A DNA stretch of 64,000 nucleotides from Chloroflexota bacterium (GCA_029782365.1 JAKOUW010000112.1:1-64000), one strand, 5' to 3'; numbered from the stretch's first letter, positions 17,130 through 26,427 are shown. Notes: generated by a model from the sequence alone, not told the origin. Numbers and translations are program-made.

Positions 17130-17805
17130 CTATTGACAGATTCGAATGTGTTCGGTGAATAAAATGACCTGCACCCGTAGTAGTAGTGGAAGAGCATCAA
17201 TCTTTGCGGCGTAACTGCGGGCATTGGGTTGTTTCCACAAGTAGTGGCACATCGCATTTTCACTGGCGCCGGGGTTCTCTTCGAGAAACTTGCGCAGCTT
17301 TTCCAGCTCTGGACTGGCCTGGCTCAACAACGCAGGCTCTCTCCCGGCCGGTAGCTGCTGTAAAAAGCCAGGCTGTTCGTATACCGTGATCCGGCTTCTG
17401 CGCTCGGCCAGGTAGGCCGAGAGTTGATCATCGCTGGGGTCAAAGGCTGCCCCGGAGTGAACGCCATCCTGAAACACGGCCAGGTATTGGCCGCCTTGCA
17501 AGCGTTCTGCTCAGGCCTGCTGGATCATGGCCTGGCTGGCGACGGCGTCTACCACCTGAAAAACCCGGGTCAGCTTGTTGCGGCGGATGCTTGGCCGCAT
17601 GCTCTCGGCGGTTGGGTTCTGCACTCCCAGCACCAGGTGGATGCCGGCTTTGTGCGCCAGACGGCAAATACTGGTTACCGTTTCACGTAGTGGCTAGGGT
17701 AGCCGCCTTGTAAGTTGTCGGGAATGGCTGTATATTCATCCACCACACCCATGACCCGTGGTTCGTACGAGAGGCTCTCTTCCCAGCCACGTTTGAAACG
17801 GTCTT
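17130..17805 (-). pseudogene. FtsK/HerA-type DNA translocase ATPase, C-terminal remnant
   Basis: Several frames of the minus strand join into one decayed P-loop ATPase: DRFKRGWEESLSYEPRVMGV with a Walker B-like VVDEYTAIP, then a frameshift near 17690, then ICRLAHKAGIHLVLGVQNPT (the post-Walker-B helix and beta strand of FtsK-like motors), an in-frame stop near 17518, and a C-terminal part with EKLRKFLEENPGASENAMCH resembling a winged helix. The Walker A half is missing, replaced by the end of the VCBS gene. Such motors occur in conjugative and plasmid elements, so this may be a mobile-element relic. Confidence 0.7.
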
Positions 17806-17810
17806 CTTCT

Positions 17811-20108
17811 CTACCTTTTTAAAATTGGAAAAAAAATGCGGTGCGGCAGGTTGAGCAAGGGTTTGTAGGCGCCACCGGAGACCCACATCAGGTCAGGCCG
17901 GCCGTCGGCGTTGAAATCGCCAATCAACGGCGAGGGCGAGTATGCGAAAGCCTCTTTGAGCTGCAGCAGTCCGGAGTTCGTGAAGGAACCATCGCCATTG
18001 GAGTAGGAGACCATCACGAAACTCGTGTAAACAAAATCCGTCTTACCCCCAGTGGTCCAGACCAAGTCATCTCGCCCATCGGCGTTTATATCAGCTACCC
18101 GGAGGCCATAGCTGTACCAGTCGCGCACCCCAAACGAAATGGTTCCACTTGCCTGGAGCAGCCCACTGCTCGTACCAAAAAGGATCCGGATAGCAAATTT
18201 ACCGGCGCAGTCCAGCGTCGAACATTGGGATGAAAGAGCCAGATCCTGACGCCCATCGCCGTTAAAATCACCAATAAAACCAAACACATTATAATGCCAG
18301 GCCGCGCCAAAGGTCTGGGCAGGCAGCAGATTGAAGCTGCCATCGCCGTTGGAAAGGGCTACATAAACGGTGTTGTTCCCAATATACCAGCCATTGGTGT
18401 AGACCAGATCGTCTTTGCCATCGCCATTCACATCCAGCACCTGGCCGAAGTATTCAGACCCTGGAAAATTGGGGAAGGTTTGTGGGGTGGACATCAGCAT
18501 GTTTGAACCGGAAGACATAGCCACAGTAACCGGATTTTGGGCAGGATAACCAGCAATGCAGTTGTTGCCAACATTGATACAGTTCGCTCCCCAGATCAAG
18601 TCGATGCGCCCGTCGCCATTAAAATCGCCGGAGCCGGTGTTAACCAAACCGGGCAGCCCGGAAAACGCAATCAAGGGAGAAAGGGTGAAGCCAGCCTGGG
18701 TCCAATGCAGCACACGTGTGTTATTAACCGTGTCGGTCAGCTTGTTGATCACCAAATCAACTTTGCCATCCTTGTCAAAATCACCCAGGAAAGGCCTGGC
18801 TCCGCCCCAACTCGCCGTATCCAGCACCTGGTTGGCCAGGGGAGTATAGCTGTGGCTGGCCGGGTTGGAGAGCAGCCCGGCCGCCCAGATCTGGTTGGGA
18901 GATGCTGTGGACTGATAAAGCGAAGCCCAGAGCAGGTCGCTGGCCTTATCGCCGTTCAGATCAGCGGCGTAGGCCTGGTAGCTGGCGGCAGAATCAAGCA
19001 GTGTATTTTGCCCGGCGAACTGCTCGCTGAAGGTCAGACCTGAAGCGCAGCGCGCCAGGACGGCATCTGTGATCTTGTCTCCGTTCATATCGGCCAGGTA
19101 AGGCATGGGGTCGTCGGTATAGCGCAGCAGAATGGCAGCGCCCATGCCCCCAGACCAGTACTGCCAGCGCGGAATGCTGCCGGGTGTCTCAACCCGTGCA
19201 AACACATCTGTGATGCCATCGGTATTGAAGTCGCCAAAGCTGAGCTGCGAGACGGGGTAATTGGTGAGGGCCAGGTTCTGAAAGCTGTAATAACCGGCGC
19301 TGGAATAGACCCATTGGTACTGGCCGTTGGCGGCGGGCAAGGCGGCAAACACATCGGTAACGCCATCGCCGTTGAAGTCGCCAAAGCGAAGGTCATAGGG
19401 ATTGATCAGCGCGTAGGCCAGGTTGCTGGCCGTTCCTGTCCCGCCGGAGTAGAGCTGCCAGTGGTATGCGCCTGCGTAAGGCGAGTTGGCTATAAAGGAA
19501 AAGACATCGGACTTGCCATCATTGTTAAAATCGCCAACTGCTACCGGGGTGATGGTGTCTTCATAAGTACCCAACACCGTGGGAGCCGAACTGCCTGCCG
19601 AATTGTAGTACCAGGTGTAGTAGCCGTAGATCGGGTCAGTGTAGACCCGGTAGAAGATATCCGTGTGGCCATCATTATTAAAGTCGCCAAACCAGATCGA
19701 AGAGGGGTCTGCGCCGTTATCCCCAGTGCGCAGCGTGGTCCAACTGACCGGTCCAGGTGCGGCCGTGCTGGAAACCATTTGCCAGGCAGCGTTCTGGCTG
19801 CCATCCAGGCCGATTCGGAAAATGTCGCCATGCCCATCGCCGTTAAAATCAATCCCGCCGCGTTTTGCGAGTGATGTGGAATGGGAGGCAAGTGTGCTTC
19901 CCAGGCGCAAGGCTGAAGGAGTTGTGTTCTCCGGGTCACTGAAGAGCGGCACCCAACTTCCCATGCCGCCCGGGAAATAGCCCCATTGGCAGGCAGGTTG
20001 GGCATCTGGTGCAGACGGTTCAAGATCATGCGAGGCAGCGCGAGTGCTGTTCAATCCGCCTGTCAAACAAATCAAAATGACGATCAGTCCAATCCACACA
20101 AGGCGCAT
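17811..20108 (-). CDS. Secreted FG-GAP/VCBS repeat protein (13 repeats)
   Basis: A 765-residue exported protein with signal peptide (about 1-25, cleavage near TRAASHD) and 13 Ca-binding-type repeats with the core DFNGDGxxDIF or close variants (such as DFNNDGKSDVF, DMNGDKITDAV, DINADGRDDLV), predicted to form integrin-like propellers. No enzyme domain. The C-terminus, RIFFPILKR, matches the tail of two other exported proteins of this window. Its 3' end abuts the FtsK-like remnant, suggesting past rearrangement. Function is unknown; adhesion or surface binding is inference. Confidence 0.85.
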   Translation of the reverse strand: MRLVWIGLIVILICLTGGLNSTRAASHDLEPSAPDAQPACQWGYFPGGMGSWVPLFSDPENTTPSALRLGSTLASHSTSLAKRGGIDFNGDGHGDIFRIGLDGSQNAAWQMVSSTAAPGPVSWTTLRTGDNGADPSSIWFGDFNNDGHTDIFYRVYTDPIYGYYTWYYNSAGSSAPTVLGTYEDTITPVAVGDFNNDGKSDVFSFIANSPYAGAYHWQLYSGGTGTASNLAYALINPYDLRFGDFNGDGVTDVFAALPAANGQYQWVYSSAGYYSFQNLALTNYPVSQLSFGDFNTDGITDVFARVETPGSIPRWQYWSGGMGAAILLRYTDDPMPYLADMNGDKITDAVLARCASGLTFSEQFAGQNTLLDSAASYQAYAADLNGDKASDLLWASLYQSTASPNQIWAAGLLSNPASHSYTPLANQVLDTASWGGARPFLGDFDKDGKVDLVINKLTDTVNNTRVLHWTQAGFTLSPLIAFSGLPGLVNTGSGDFNGDGRIDLIWGANCINVGNNCIAGYPAQNPVTVAMSSGSNMLMSTPQTFPNFPGSEYFGQVLDVNGDGKDDLVYTNGWYIGNNTVYVALSNGDGSFNLLPAQTFGAAWHYNVFGFIGDFNGDGRQDLALSSQCSTLDCAGKFAIRILFGTSSGLLQASGTISFGVRDWYSYGLRVADINADGRDDLVWTTGGKTDFVYTSFVMVSYSNGDGSFTNSGLLQLKEAFAYSPSPLIGDFNADGRPDLMWVSGGAYKPLLNLPHRIFFPILKR

Positions 20109-20311
20109 AGCGTTTCTCCAGAATTACGGCCCCTTAAAAGGAAATAAAATGCTTATTACACCTTTGAATGCGCACGGCTCTGGTTTAAAGATGAATAATT
20201 AGACTTATTTTACTATATTTATCCTCACAATCGGGCAACCAAACTATTACCTCGTTTGGGACACCCAGGGACTCTCGAATTTTTCTTTATCAAAAGAGAT
20301 TGGTAGCCCAA

Positions 20312-21295
20312 TCAGGGCTGCTGCCCCAGGCTTTGCAAGGCTGCGCGCTTTTTGCGATATTCAATAATGGGCAGGTCACCCTGGATCAGAATCTCTCCGG
20401 TTTTTAGTCCGCTGGCTCTGGGTTGTTGGGTGGTGACCACGCGCCGGTCTTCGTGAGCGATATACACATTCATTGGCATCGCCAGTTGCGCAATGAGCTT
20501 GCCCAAGACAGGTAACCGCATGAATTTTTGGTAGAAGCGCAGATAAAGTAGGGTATGTTCATTGTCCACCGGAACAAAAGCAGCCATGATACGCACTTCT
20601 TCGCTGATAAAGTTCTGCCACAAGTTGGGAAAGATGAATTCCAGGTGGACGCTGGCGGCTGATTTTGGCGAAAGTTCACTAGGTTTTCGCGGCGCTGTCC
20701 CATCGTCTAAGCGGTTGAACACATAGGTATAGAGCATTTTGTCGCCTTTCCATTCCACCACCGGCCCGTCCACCACAGTGCGGTTGCCTCGCCCAATGGT
20801 ATTGCGGTGAATAAAAGGGAGATGGACGACATCCAGTTGGTTTTCAATGACGCGGGAATAATGTGCCTCCCACGGGTCCCGCGCTGAGGCGTAGCAGAAG
20901 GATTCATCTATGTTGTCAAAGAATTTAGGGGGAGGCAGTTCTTGAGCTGTTGAATCGCCCCACCAAAGCCAGATGAAACCGTGTGCTTCATAGGTGGGAT
21001 AGGTGCTCAACTGCAAGGCACTGGGAATGACTCCATTGCGCCCATTGGCGGGGATCAGGATACATTTACCCGAAGCATCAAACTCAAAGCCGTGGAAGGG
21101 ACACTGCAAATGCCCTTCTTCAACCTTCCCAACGCTCAATCTTACCCCGCGGTGTGGGCAGCGATCTACCGCTGCGTTGACCTTGCCAGTCTGGTCGCGC
21201 CAGAATACCATTTTTTCGCCCATCCGGGTAACCCCAATTGGGGCAGAGCCAACTTCGCTTGACTCTGTTACGACATACCATTGATTACGGATCAT
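20312..21295 (-). CDS. Rieske-type non-heme iron oxygenase, alpha-subunit-like
   Basis: A 327-residue ring-hydroxylating or demethylating oxygenase. The Rieske [2Fe-2S] ligands are C46-x-H48 (DRCPHRG) and C65-x2-H68 (QCPFHGF). The catalytic mononuclear iron site is D155-x2-H158-x4-H163 (LDVVHLPFIH). It resembles single-component VanA/pheophorbide oxygenase-like proteins more than multi-subunit dioxygenases. Start ATG at 21295 is chosen because AAGGGA precedes it; the longer frame runs into the upstream MFS gene. Last gene of the heliorhodopsin-led run, 56 bases after the MFS gene. Substrate unknown; no ferredoxin or reductase partner is nearby. Confidence 0.87.
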   Translation of the reverse strand: MIRNQWYVVTESSEVGSAPIGVTRMGEKMVFWRDQTGKVNAAVDRCPHRGVRLSVGKVEEGHLQCPFHGFEFDASGKCILIPANGRNGVIPSALQLSTYPTYEAHGFIWLWWGDSTAQELPPPKFFDNIDESFCYASARDPWEAHYSRVIENQLDVVHLPFIHRNTIGRGNRTVVDGPVVEWKGDKMLYTYVFNRLDDGTAPRKPSELSPKSAASVHLEFIFPNLWQNFISEEVRIMAAFVPVDNEHTLLYLRFYQKFMRLPVLGKLIAQLAMPMNVYIAHEDRRVVTTQQPRASGLKTGEILIQGDLPIIEYRKKRAALQSLGQQP

Positions 21296-21351
21296 CTTCA
21301 AATCCCTTTTTATCTGCATAGCCAATATGCAGACAGGATAGAAAGCCCCAA

Positions 21352-22617
21352 TTACGCATGAATTGTTTCCTGCTCTGCGGTCAGGTGTTCGCGGCGGGAA
21401 GGCAGAACGACACGCCGGTAAACAAAAGTTATCACCCAGACCATTATAAGCCCACTGAAGACACCTGGCGCCCACCGGCCTACTTGCTGAAGCAAATAAC
21501 CACCCACCGTGGGAGCAATTACGCGCGTGATGGCTTCCAATGAGCCCGAGATACCCAGGATACCGCCTATTTCATCTCGACTAACTGTTTTGCTGATAGC
21601 GCTTTGCAGAACTGTATTAAGCACACCGCCTGCAAGCGCCAGTGGGAGCATCACAATAAGAAGCAACCAGAGCTGACTCGTGAAAGCCCAGGCGAACAGC
21701 GCGCCAGTCATTGCCCAAAGGCCAGTAACAATGAGCCAATTCTCACGGAAACGCCGAGTCAGCATGCCAATCAAACCGGCTTGTGTGATCACGGAAAGAA
21801 GTCCAACATATGCCAACACATACCCCGTGGTTTGTGAGGCCAGGCCAATGGATTGCGCATACAGCGAAAAAACGCTTTGAAAAGTGGCAAAAGCCAGCCC
21901 ATAAAATAAACGAATGTGCAGCAAAGGGCCAACTTTGGGCCGGTTAAGCGCCTGTAACAAGGCCTTGACCGTGAACGCAGGACGCTGGATCGAGGTCATC
22001 GCCGTACGACGTGCAGCGGTGAGCGATTCGGGCAGGAAGAAAAAGATTGCCAGCCAATTGACAAAGGAAATTGCGGCAGCCGCAAAAGCCGGTATGCTGT
22101 ATCCCCACTGGCTGAGGGCGCCGCCAGCGGCTGGGCCGATGATGAAACCCAGTCCAAAGGCCGCGCCTATCATTCCCAGCCCTTTGGCGCGGTTCTGCTC
22201 ATCGATAACATCGGTAATATAGGCCTGAGCCACAATCAGATTGCCTCCAGTTAGCCCATCCAGGATGCGGCTAAGAAAAAGCACGCCGATAATGATCCCA
22301 TTAACCGCCTGTGGAGCGGTAAACCCGGCAATCCAACTGCCAAGCGGGGCAGCCAGTCCTAACAGCAGAAATCCCAGGAAAGTGCCAGCAACCGAGAGCA
22401 ATAATACGGGGCGGCGGCCCATCCGGTCGGAAAGGCGTCCTAACAGCGGTGCCCCCACAAGCTGTGCAGCCGCATAAGAGGCCACTAACAAACCCACGAC
22501 TGCTGCTGTGGCGCCATAGGCTTCTGCATAATAGGGCAGCAGCGGCAGGATCAAACTGAATCCCAGCAAATCAACGAAAACAATCAAAAAAATAGTCAGT
22601 AAGCGAGAATTTTTCAT
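21352..22617 (-). CDS. MFS transporter, TetA/DHA1-like exporter
   Basis: A 421-residue, 12-helix drug:H+ antiporter-type protein. The N-terminal half carries the MFS signature GRLSDRMGRRPVLLLS between helices 2 and 3 and the antiporter motif C region (GFIIGPAAGGALSQWG) in helix 5, as in tetracycline exporters. Substrate cannot be told. It lies between DUF1475 (110 bases) and the Rieske oxygenase in the same orientation; it may export a product of the operon. Confidence 0.85.
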   Translation of the reverse strand: MKNSRLLTIFLIVFVDLLGFSLILPLLPYYAEAYGATAAVVGLLVASYAAAQLVGAPLLGRLSDRMGRRPVLLLSVAGTFLGFLLLGLAAPLGSWIAGFTAPQAVNGIIIGVLFLSRILDGLTGGNLIVAQAYITDVIDEQNRAKGLGMIGAAFGLGFIIGPAAGGALSQWGYSIPAFAAAAISFVNWLAIFFFLPESLTAARRTAMTSIQRPAFTVKALLQALNRPKVGPLLHIRLFYGLAFATFQSVFSLYAQSIGLASQTTGYVLAYVGLLSVITQAGLIGMLTRRFRENWLIVTGLWAMTGALFAWAFTSQLWLLLIVMLPLALAGGVLNTVLQSAISKTVSRDEIGGILGISGSLEAITRVIAPTVGGYLLQQVGRWAPGVFSGLIMVWVITFVYRRVVLPSRREHLTAEQETIHA

Positions 22618-22727
22618 ATAGACACCAATTTGTTAATAAAGCTAAAAGTAATTTTCAACGAACTTTTGTCTGACCCAATATCGAAACGGACAGGTCGGCA
22701 CATGACATTGCAATCAGTTTTATATCC

Positions 22728-23054
22728 TCAAGCGCGCCGCCCAAACCAGAAACGCTTCCAGTCCCCGCCGCTGGTCTGAAGTGCGATGAATGTATAAAGC
22801 GCGCCGGCCCAAAATCCCAAAACCATCATCAGGATCACCCAAACAGCCGAGGAGAGTGACGCTTTTTCCCGGAATACGATCCAGCCAGAGAAGAGGGTAA
22901 AACCAACATACAGGTCTACCAGCGAGACAATTCCCCAGGGCATGGACAGCAGTTTGGTTCCCTCAGCAGTGAAATCACCCATGGTGAATCCATAAATCAG
23001 GATACCAGTCATGGCCAGCAGACCAGCCAAGGCGATCAGCTTCGCAATTTTCAT
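22728..23054 (-). CDS. DUF1475 family small membrane protein
   Basis: A 108-residue protein with three or four hydrophobic helices (about 6-26, 42-60, 67-92). The central PWGIVSLVDLYVGFTLFSGW and the C-terminal part (VILMMVLGFWAGALYTFIAL) match the DUF1475 family as I know it. Function not known. SD GAGAGGA precedes the ATG and only 15 bases separate it from degV. Confidence 0.75.
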   Translation of the reverse strand: MKIAKLIALAGLLAMTGILIYGFTMGDFTAEGTKLLSMPWGIVSLVDLYVGFTLFSGWIVFREKASLSSAVWVILMMVLGFWAGALYTFIALQTSGGDWKRFWFGRRA

Positions 23055-23069
23055 AATAATTTCCTCTCT

Positions 23070-23915
23070 TTATCGTTTTGCTGCCGCAACAACAGCAAAC
23101 CCCACAGCGCCTGGGCCGATGTGCGCCCCAATCACCGGGGTGATTTCTGCGGACAAGATATCCCTTTGCGGGAGCAAACCAGCCGCTAAAGCGCGCAGCT
23201 CAGCGATTCTTCCAGGAAGTGCATGCGTATGCACGATGGCGGCGCGTTCCAACGCTCCAACGCCTGCCAGCATCTCCACCAGGCGTTTCATGGCGCGGTC
23301 TCTTGTGCGCACTCGCTCAGATCCAGGTTTTCCGTTGTGCATGGTCATGATGGGTTTGATTTGCAACCATGCAGCGATGCCAGCCATGTACTTGTTCATC
23401 CGTCCGCTGCGTCTGAGAAATTCCAGGGTATCCAGGGCCGCAAACACATGAATGCGTTGAATCTGATCGTCAAGAGCCGCAACAATTTCAGCTGCCGAAC
23501 TGCCCTCGACAGCCATTTTGGCCGCTGTCTCTACCAGAAAACCAGTTCCCAGGCTCAACTGCTGTGAATCAAGCACCGTAACCAGCACTGCTGTTGTTTC
23601 TTGCGCGGCTGAGCGCGCCACATCCACAACGCCGCTCAAAGCGGCTGAAATGTGAATGGACAGAATCTCGCTGGCGCCTTCATCCGCCAGCGCCTGATAG
23701 ATAGCATAAAATTTTTGCGGCGACGGCACAGCCGTAGTAGGGTGGGTAGAAAATGAAGGCAGCCGTGTGTAAAACTCATCACGTTTCATGTCAATGCCAT
23801 CTAAAAAGCCCTGATCTCCCACGTTGATGTAAAGGGGGACAACAGAGATGCCGTAACGGGCAATGAATTCGGCAGGCAAATCGCAGGTGCTATCAGTCAC
23901 AATTCTCACGGCCAT
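23070..23915 (-). CDS. DegV family fatty acid-binding protein
   Basis: A 281-residue DegV/EDD-fold protein. The N-terminus MAVRIVTDSTCDLPAEF and the STHPTTAVPSPQKF segment (fatty-acid contacting Thr/Ser in the family), then ISAALSGVVDVAR, are diagnostic. Members such as FakB bind acyl chains and present them to a fatty acid kinase; no kinase gene is nearby. AGGAGA precedes the start by six bases. Neighbours are the truncated FAD oxidoreductase and DUF1475 genes. Confidence 0.92.
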   Translation of the reverse strand: MAVRIVTDSTCDLPAEFIARYGISVVPLYINVGDQGFLDGIDMKRDEFYTRLPSFSTHPTTAVPSPQKFYAIYQALADEGASEILSIHISAALSGVVDVARSAAQETTAVLVTVLDSQQLSLGTGFLVETAAKMAVEGSSAAEIVAALDDQIQRIHVFAALDTLEFLRRSGRMNKYMAGIAAWLQIKPIMTMHNGKPGSERVRTRDRAMKRLVEMLAGVGALERAAIVHTHALPGRIAELRALAAGLLPQRDILSAEITPVIGAHIGPGAVGFAVVAAAKR

Positions 23916-23925
23916 GATTTTTCTC

Positions 23926-24234
23926 CTAAAAGGATTGGCGGATGGTTTGAGCCCCCTCGGGCAGACAGGCGATTATAGCGGAATCGATGGGGTGGGCAGA
24001 CCAGGCATCCTCGCCTGCCGCCTGCGAAACCCAAACCATTGGGCCGCCAGGGTAGAAATCGCCCGCCAACATGGCGCCAGCGTTAAAACGCTGTCCATGA
24101 CGGAAGCAAGTGCTGGCACGCCCGCGCGGGCAAACTCGGGCTTTGAGCAAGGCCACCTCCACGCCACCACGGGCTGGCACGGCGGCGGTAGTCAATCCAC
24201 CTTTACCAGTACCGACCACGATGACGCATTTCAT
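23926..24234 (-). pseudogene. Truncated phytoene desaturase-like FAD oxidoreductase (N-terminal 102 residues)
   Basis: The 102-residue product matches only the FAD-binding start of phytoene desaturase/amine oxidase-like enzymes, normally about 450-500 residues: MKCVIVVGTGKGGLTTAAVP (dinucleotide fold, with GTGKGG in place of GxGxxG), then CPRGRASTCFRHGQRFNAGA and LAGDFYPGGP. The rest of the enzyme is missing, so activity is unlikely. Its ATG overlaps the stop of the SRPBCC gene (ATGA) and it ends ten bases before degV. The deletion leaves the operon intact. Confidence 0.75.
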
Positions 24235-24668
24235 TCGAGCATCCTTTTCGTTTTCCAGGCGCGGAAAGCAAACAAAATGGGCAAGCCTAGCCACATGCCA
24301 AAACCAACCGGCCACCAGAAAGGGTGGATGCGGAACCGCAAAGTGATTTCATCCGTCACGTCCGTTGTTTTCTCGTCCACAGCAATAAAGGTGTGCTGGT
24401 GAACCCACTCAGTGAACGGACCGCGCACCTGGCGGTCGATAAAACCAAAGTCGGATACATCCTCGATGTGCGCCTGCCAATGAACGGGCAGCGGACCAAG
24501 CCACATTGTAAAGTCCATCTCCTCGCCATTGGCCAAAACCGCCGGGGCGTGCTGCATCTTAACCACGATTGGCGGCGGGGTGATGGCGGCCATGCTGGCG
24601 CTTTGGGCGTGAAACTCAGCCACTCGCTCGACGGATGCAAGGATCCGAAACTGATGACGGTATTTCAT
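24231..24668 (-). CDS. SRPBCC (START-like) ligand-binding protein
   Basis: A 145-residue protein with a helix-grip fold pattern: HQFRILASVERVAEFHAQS at the start, DFTMWLGPLPVHWQAHIEDV in the middle, GPFTEWVHQHTF and a C-terminal hydrophobic helix followed by AFRAWKTKRMLE. This is the polyketide cyclase/dehydrase-like SRPBCC family, which binds hydrophobic ligands. It overlaps the truncated FAD oxidoreductase gene by four bases and follows the DUF1295 gene by 14 bases, so it is clearly cotranscribed. Confidence 0.8.
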   Translation of the reverse strand: MKYRHQFRILASVERVAEFHAQSASMAAITPPPIVVKMQHAPAVLANGEEMDFTMWLGPLPVHWQAHIEDVSDFGFIDRQVRGPFTEWVHQHTFIAVDEKTTDVTDEITLRFRIHPFWWPVGFGMWLGLPILFAFRAWKTKRMLE

Positions 24669-24682
24669 TCGCTGATGCCTTT

Positions 24683-25552
24683 TTATCTTAACCGCGGGAT
24701 CAACACAGGTGTCCGCTGTTTATAGGCTTGATAATCTGCCTGACCACCCCACTTCTGATCGGCCTTTTTCTCTAACAGAGGAATGCCGCTGACACGAGTA
24801 AGAAGCAGGGTGACAAAGACTGGAGAAATCAGGGCCACCCACTGCCAGCCTTGCAGAACCGGCAGCGCAATGATCGTAACACCGACCCACAGAACGATCT
24901 CGCCGAAGTAATTCGGATGGCGGGATCGAGACCACAGTCCGGTATGGATAAACTTGCCTTTGTTCTTCGGGTCGGCATTGAAGCGGCTTTTTTGATAATC
25001 AGCGATAACTTCCATTGCGAATCCAAAGCCCCATACCAGTAAGCCGATCAAGGCTAACAGATCCAATTCTTTGCGGTTGGTCGTGGTGATTATGATAAGC
25101 GCAGCGATCAAAGTGAAGGTAACCCACAAGCCCTGGATGGTCCATACGGTCAGGAAACGGATAAACGAAGGTTTGATCTCATCAAAACGATCATCCTTGC
25201 CCGCATTTTTAATGCGGCTGAACAAGAAGGTGCCCAGGCGGACTGCCCAGACCACAACCAACACCCACACTAGAATCGATCTGCCATCCACCCCATCACT
25301 CAACAACAGGGCGAGTGTGCTGACGGTGATATAAGTGAGACTGCCTGTCAGATCGAAGAATTTTTCGGTTTGCCGCCAATAGGCCGGAATAAAAACCAAC
25401 CATTGGATGAGAAAGGCCAGGCCAACCAGCACGGCAAAAACCGGAATCCCAGCAATCTGGCTGCCTCCCTGGCTTCCAGCAATCGCCACCAACAGGCCGA
25501 TCAAGATCAAAAGCGGGAAAGCGATGAGCGAGGTGCGATCCGTTGTTTTCAT
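24683..25552 (-). CDS. DUF1295 membrane protein, steroid 5-alpha-reductase-like
   Basis: A 289-residue protein with seven or more membrane helices. The C-terminal block HTGLWSRSRHPNYFGEIVLW is the NAD(P)H-binding signature of the DUF1295/steroid 5-alpha-reductase C-terminal family, which also includes isoprenoid-acting enzymes and methyltransferase relatives. The precise substrate is unknown; a hydrophobic isoprenoid would fit the neighbouring desaturase-like fragment. It follows the heliorhodopsin gene by 68 bases and has AAGGA upstream. Confidence 0.85.
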   Translation of the reverse strand: MKTTDRTSLIAFPLLILIGLLVAIAGSQGGSQIAGIPVFAVLVGLAFLIQWLVFIPAYWRQTEKFFDLTGSLTYITVSTLALLLSDGVDGRSILVWVLVVVWAVRLGTFLFSRIKNAGKDDRFDEIKPSFIRFLTVWTIQGLWVTFTLIAALIIITTTNRKELDLLALIGLLVWGFGFAMEVIADYQKSRFNADPKNKGKFIHTGLWSRSRHPNYFGEIVLWVGVTIIALPVLQGWQWVALISPVFVTLLLTRVSGIPLLEKKADQKWGGQADYQAYKQRTPVLIPRLR

Positions 25553-25620
25553 AAAATTACAACTGTCCTTTCAATCACTGAAAACCGTGTCTTTGTAAAT
25601 AGTGCTCAAAGCGGTTTGCA

Positions 25621-26427
25621 CTAAACTGGAGCCAGGGTGCCAGTCCAGATCAACCAGCACAGTACAGTCTTAGCAGACAGGCTCAGAATGATATAAACAC
25701 GTTCCCCAAAAAGGTAATCCTTCCATGGGCCAATCTTCTTGTACTGCAAAATCATGTTGATGGCGAAGATATTGAAAAAGACAAACAATGTCGGGACGAT
25801 AGTGTAAACAAATGCTGGCGGCTTAGCATCCCCAGAATTGACTGCACCCACGAAGTAGAGCATGATCACGATCCACGGCACGACCCCAGCGATGCAGCCA
25901 TAGATAAAGGCCGTCCAATTCGTTTTCTCAGTGTATTGGTTGTGCAATTCCATCATGATGCCAAACAGGTTCATTGTGGCATTCACAGTGAAAATCAAGA
26001 TGATTGCCCCCAGATCCCAGATGCCGGTCAGCATGCCAATCAACACGATCATCAGTGAAGAACTGAGAGCATATTCATAAAAGCGCACCGGGTTCATGCC
26101 CTTCTTTAAGTTTTCCACATACCGACCGTAGCCAATTGTTGCCAGGTAGAAATGCGCCACAGCCGAGATGAGCAGGAAGAAGGATACTGCTACCCCAAAC
26201 GGGAGCTCATAGAAGAGCTCGGTGTGGGGTTTGAGCGACCGCGTGGCAATATCGAAACTCAGGTAATTGGTGAAGATGGGGTAGGTGGTTTTATTGCTGA
26301 CTAAGATCATAAAGACGCTCTGGGCCAGGTGCAGAAATCCCATGATCAGGTTGAAGCGCCGCAATCCGGTAAATTTGCGATCCATAGCGCTTATTGATTT
26401 GTCTGACTCGTAACTCTTGACTGCCAT
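25621..26427 (-). CDS. Heliorhodopsin (retinal-binding light sensor)
   Basis: A 268-residue protein with seven predicted membrane helices. Family hallmarks: RRFNLIMGFLHLAQ in helix 1, SAVAHFYLATIGY in helix 2, RFYEYALSSSLMIVLI in helix 3 with the counterion-type Glu118, NATMNLFGIMMELHNQ in helix 4, and YIILSLSAKTVLCWLIW in helix 7 with Lys253 as the retinal Schiff-base lysine. Heliorhodopsins have an inverted topology and lack clear ion pumping; they are thought to be sensors or regulators. GAGGAGA precedes the ATG. It is the first gene of an eight-gene co-directional run, an unusual context for this family. No retinal synthesis gene is in the window. Confidence 0.93.
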   Translation of the reverse strand: MAVKSYESDKSISAMDRKFTGLRRFNLIMGFLHLAQSVFMILVSNKTTYPIFTNYLSFDIATRSLKPHTELFYELPFGVAVSFFLLISAVAHFYLATIGYGRYVENLKKGMNPVRFYEYALSSSLMIVLIGMLTGIWDLGAIILIFTVNATMNLFGIMMELHNQYTEKTNWTAFIYGCIAGVVPWIVIMLYFVGAVNSGDAKPPAFVYTIVPTLFVFFNIFAINMILQYKKIGPWKDYLFGERVYIILSLSAKTVLCWLIWTGTLAPV

